A stretch of 23,202 nt of DNA from Clostridiales bacterium. Its GTDB lineage: Bacteria; Bacillota; Clostridia; Christensenellales; UBA1242. The translations under genes were made by a program, and so were the position numbers. The notes below the pieces were generated by a model. It was not told where the DNA came from, made no database searches, and was given only the letters and a program-made list of their open reading frames with translations. The stretch lies in contig DMLH01000073.1 of the NCBI GenBank assembly GCA_003453435.1, positions 1 through 23,202 of the forward strand, written 5' to 3'. This document shows positions 23,158 to 23,202 of this stretch, in pieces. Position 1 is the stretch's first letter, and each line of letters opens with the position of its first letter.

Positions 23158-23202
23158 AAGGTGTTTTGAAGTAAAACTTAGTTTTATTTCATTGCACTTT
23201 TT
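23156..23202 (+). terminator. Likely terminator of the zincin gene, cut by the window edge
   Basis: AAAAGGTG pairs with CACTTTTT around an inner stem of GAAGTAAAAC, TTA, GTTTTATTTC. A T run begins at the window end, so the feature is incomplete. Confidence 0.65.

Overview
The window looks like chromosome of an uncultured, AT-rich, low-GC Gram-positive bacterium (Bacillota, Clostridia-like). The reasons are a large SRP RNA of the Bacillus type with an Alu domain, Firmicutes-style housekeeping genes (mnmE, mnmG, tilS, ychF, ppa, tex), consensus sigma-A promoters and a SipW/TasA-type secretion operon. TGA is used as a stop in two genes and tryptophan is TGG, so the code is standard. No phage, transposase, CRISPR array or tRNA was seen. 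I cannot name the genus.

Layout. 1-2400: the 5' end of tex, a CYTH-like protein, a small MazG-like pyrophosphohydrolase, then a divergent SLOG (DUF1273-like)/XRE pair around a perfect inverted repeat. 2440-6476 (minus strand): the tRNA wobble-uridine pair mnmE and mnmG, separated by a GNAT-like gene that sits 2 bp behind mnmE; mnmG has its own promoter. 6570-7601: an unrecognised membrane-anchored protein with its own promoter and terminator. 7750-8847: ychF.

8969-17690: the main accessory locus, an apparent four-gene operon. It encodes a 2215-residue lipoprotein (Big-like domain, about 17 decayed FN3-like modules, C-terminal GLUG-like repeats), an ER-type (Ser/His) signal peptidase of the SipW class, and two small proteins with SipW-type signal peptides and matching mature N-termini (aromatic-FTN...TGNV). 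The likely job is building a surface fibre or coat: the peptidase trims the two TasA-like subunits, and the giant lipoprotein is tethered to the membrane as a partner, anchor or adhesin. That role is inference.

17694-23202: SRP RNA (minus strand, convergent with the operon), tilS, the remnant of a second XRE regulator, an HD-domain phosphohydrolase, a HAD-like gene followed by inorganic pyrophosphatase, and a cytosolic HExxH zincin.

A genome-style feature stands out. Seven genes (CYTH, SLOG, XRE, mnmE, tilS, HD, zincin) have a -10 box ending only 6-9 bases before the ATG and no Shine-Dalgarno sequence, which predicts leaderless or near-leaderless mRNAs. Their neighbours (MazG, the orphan membrane protein, ychF, the lipoprotein operon, ppa) have ordinary leaders with strong Shine-Dalgarno sites.
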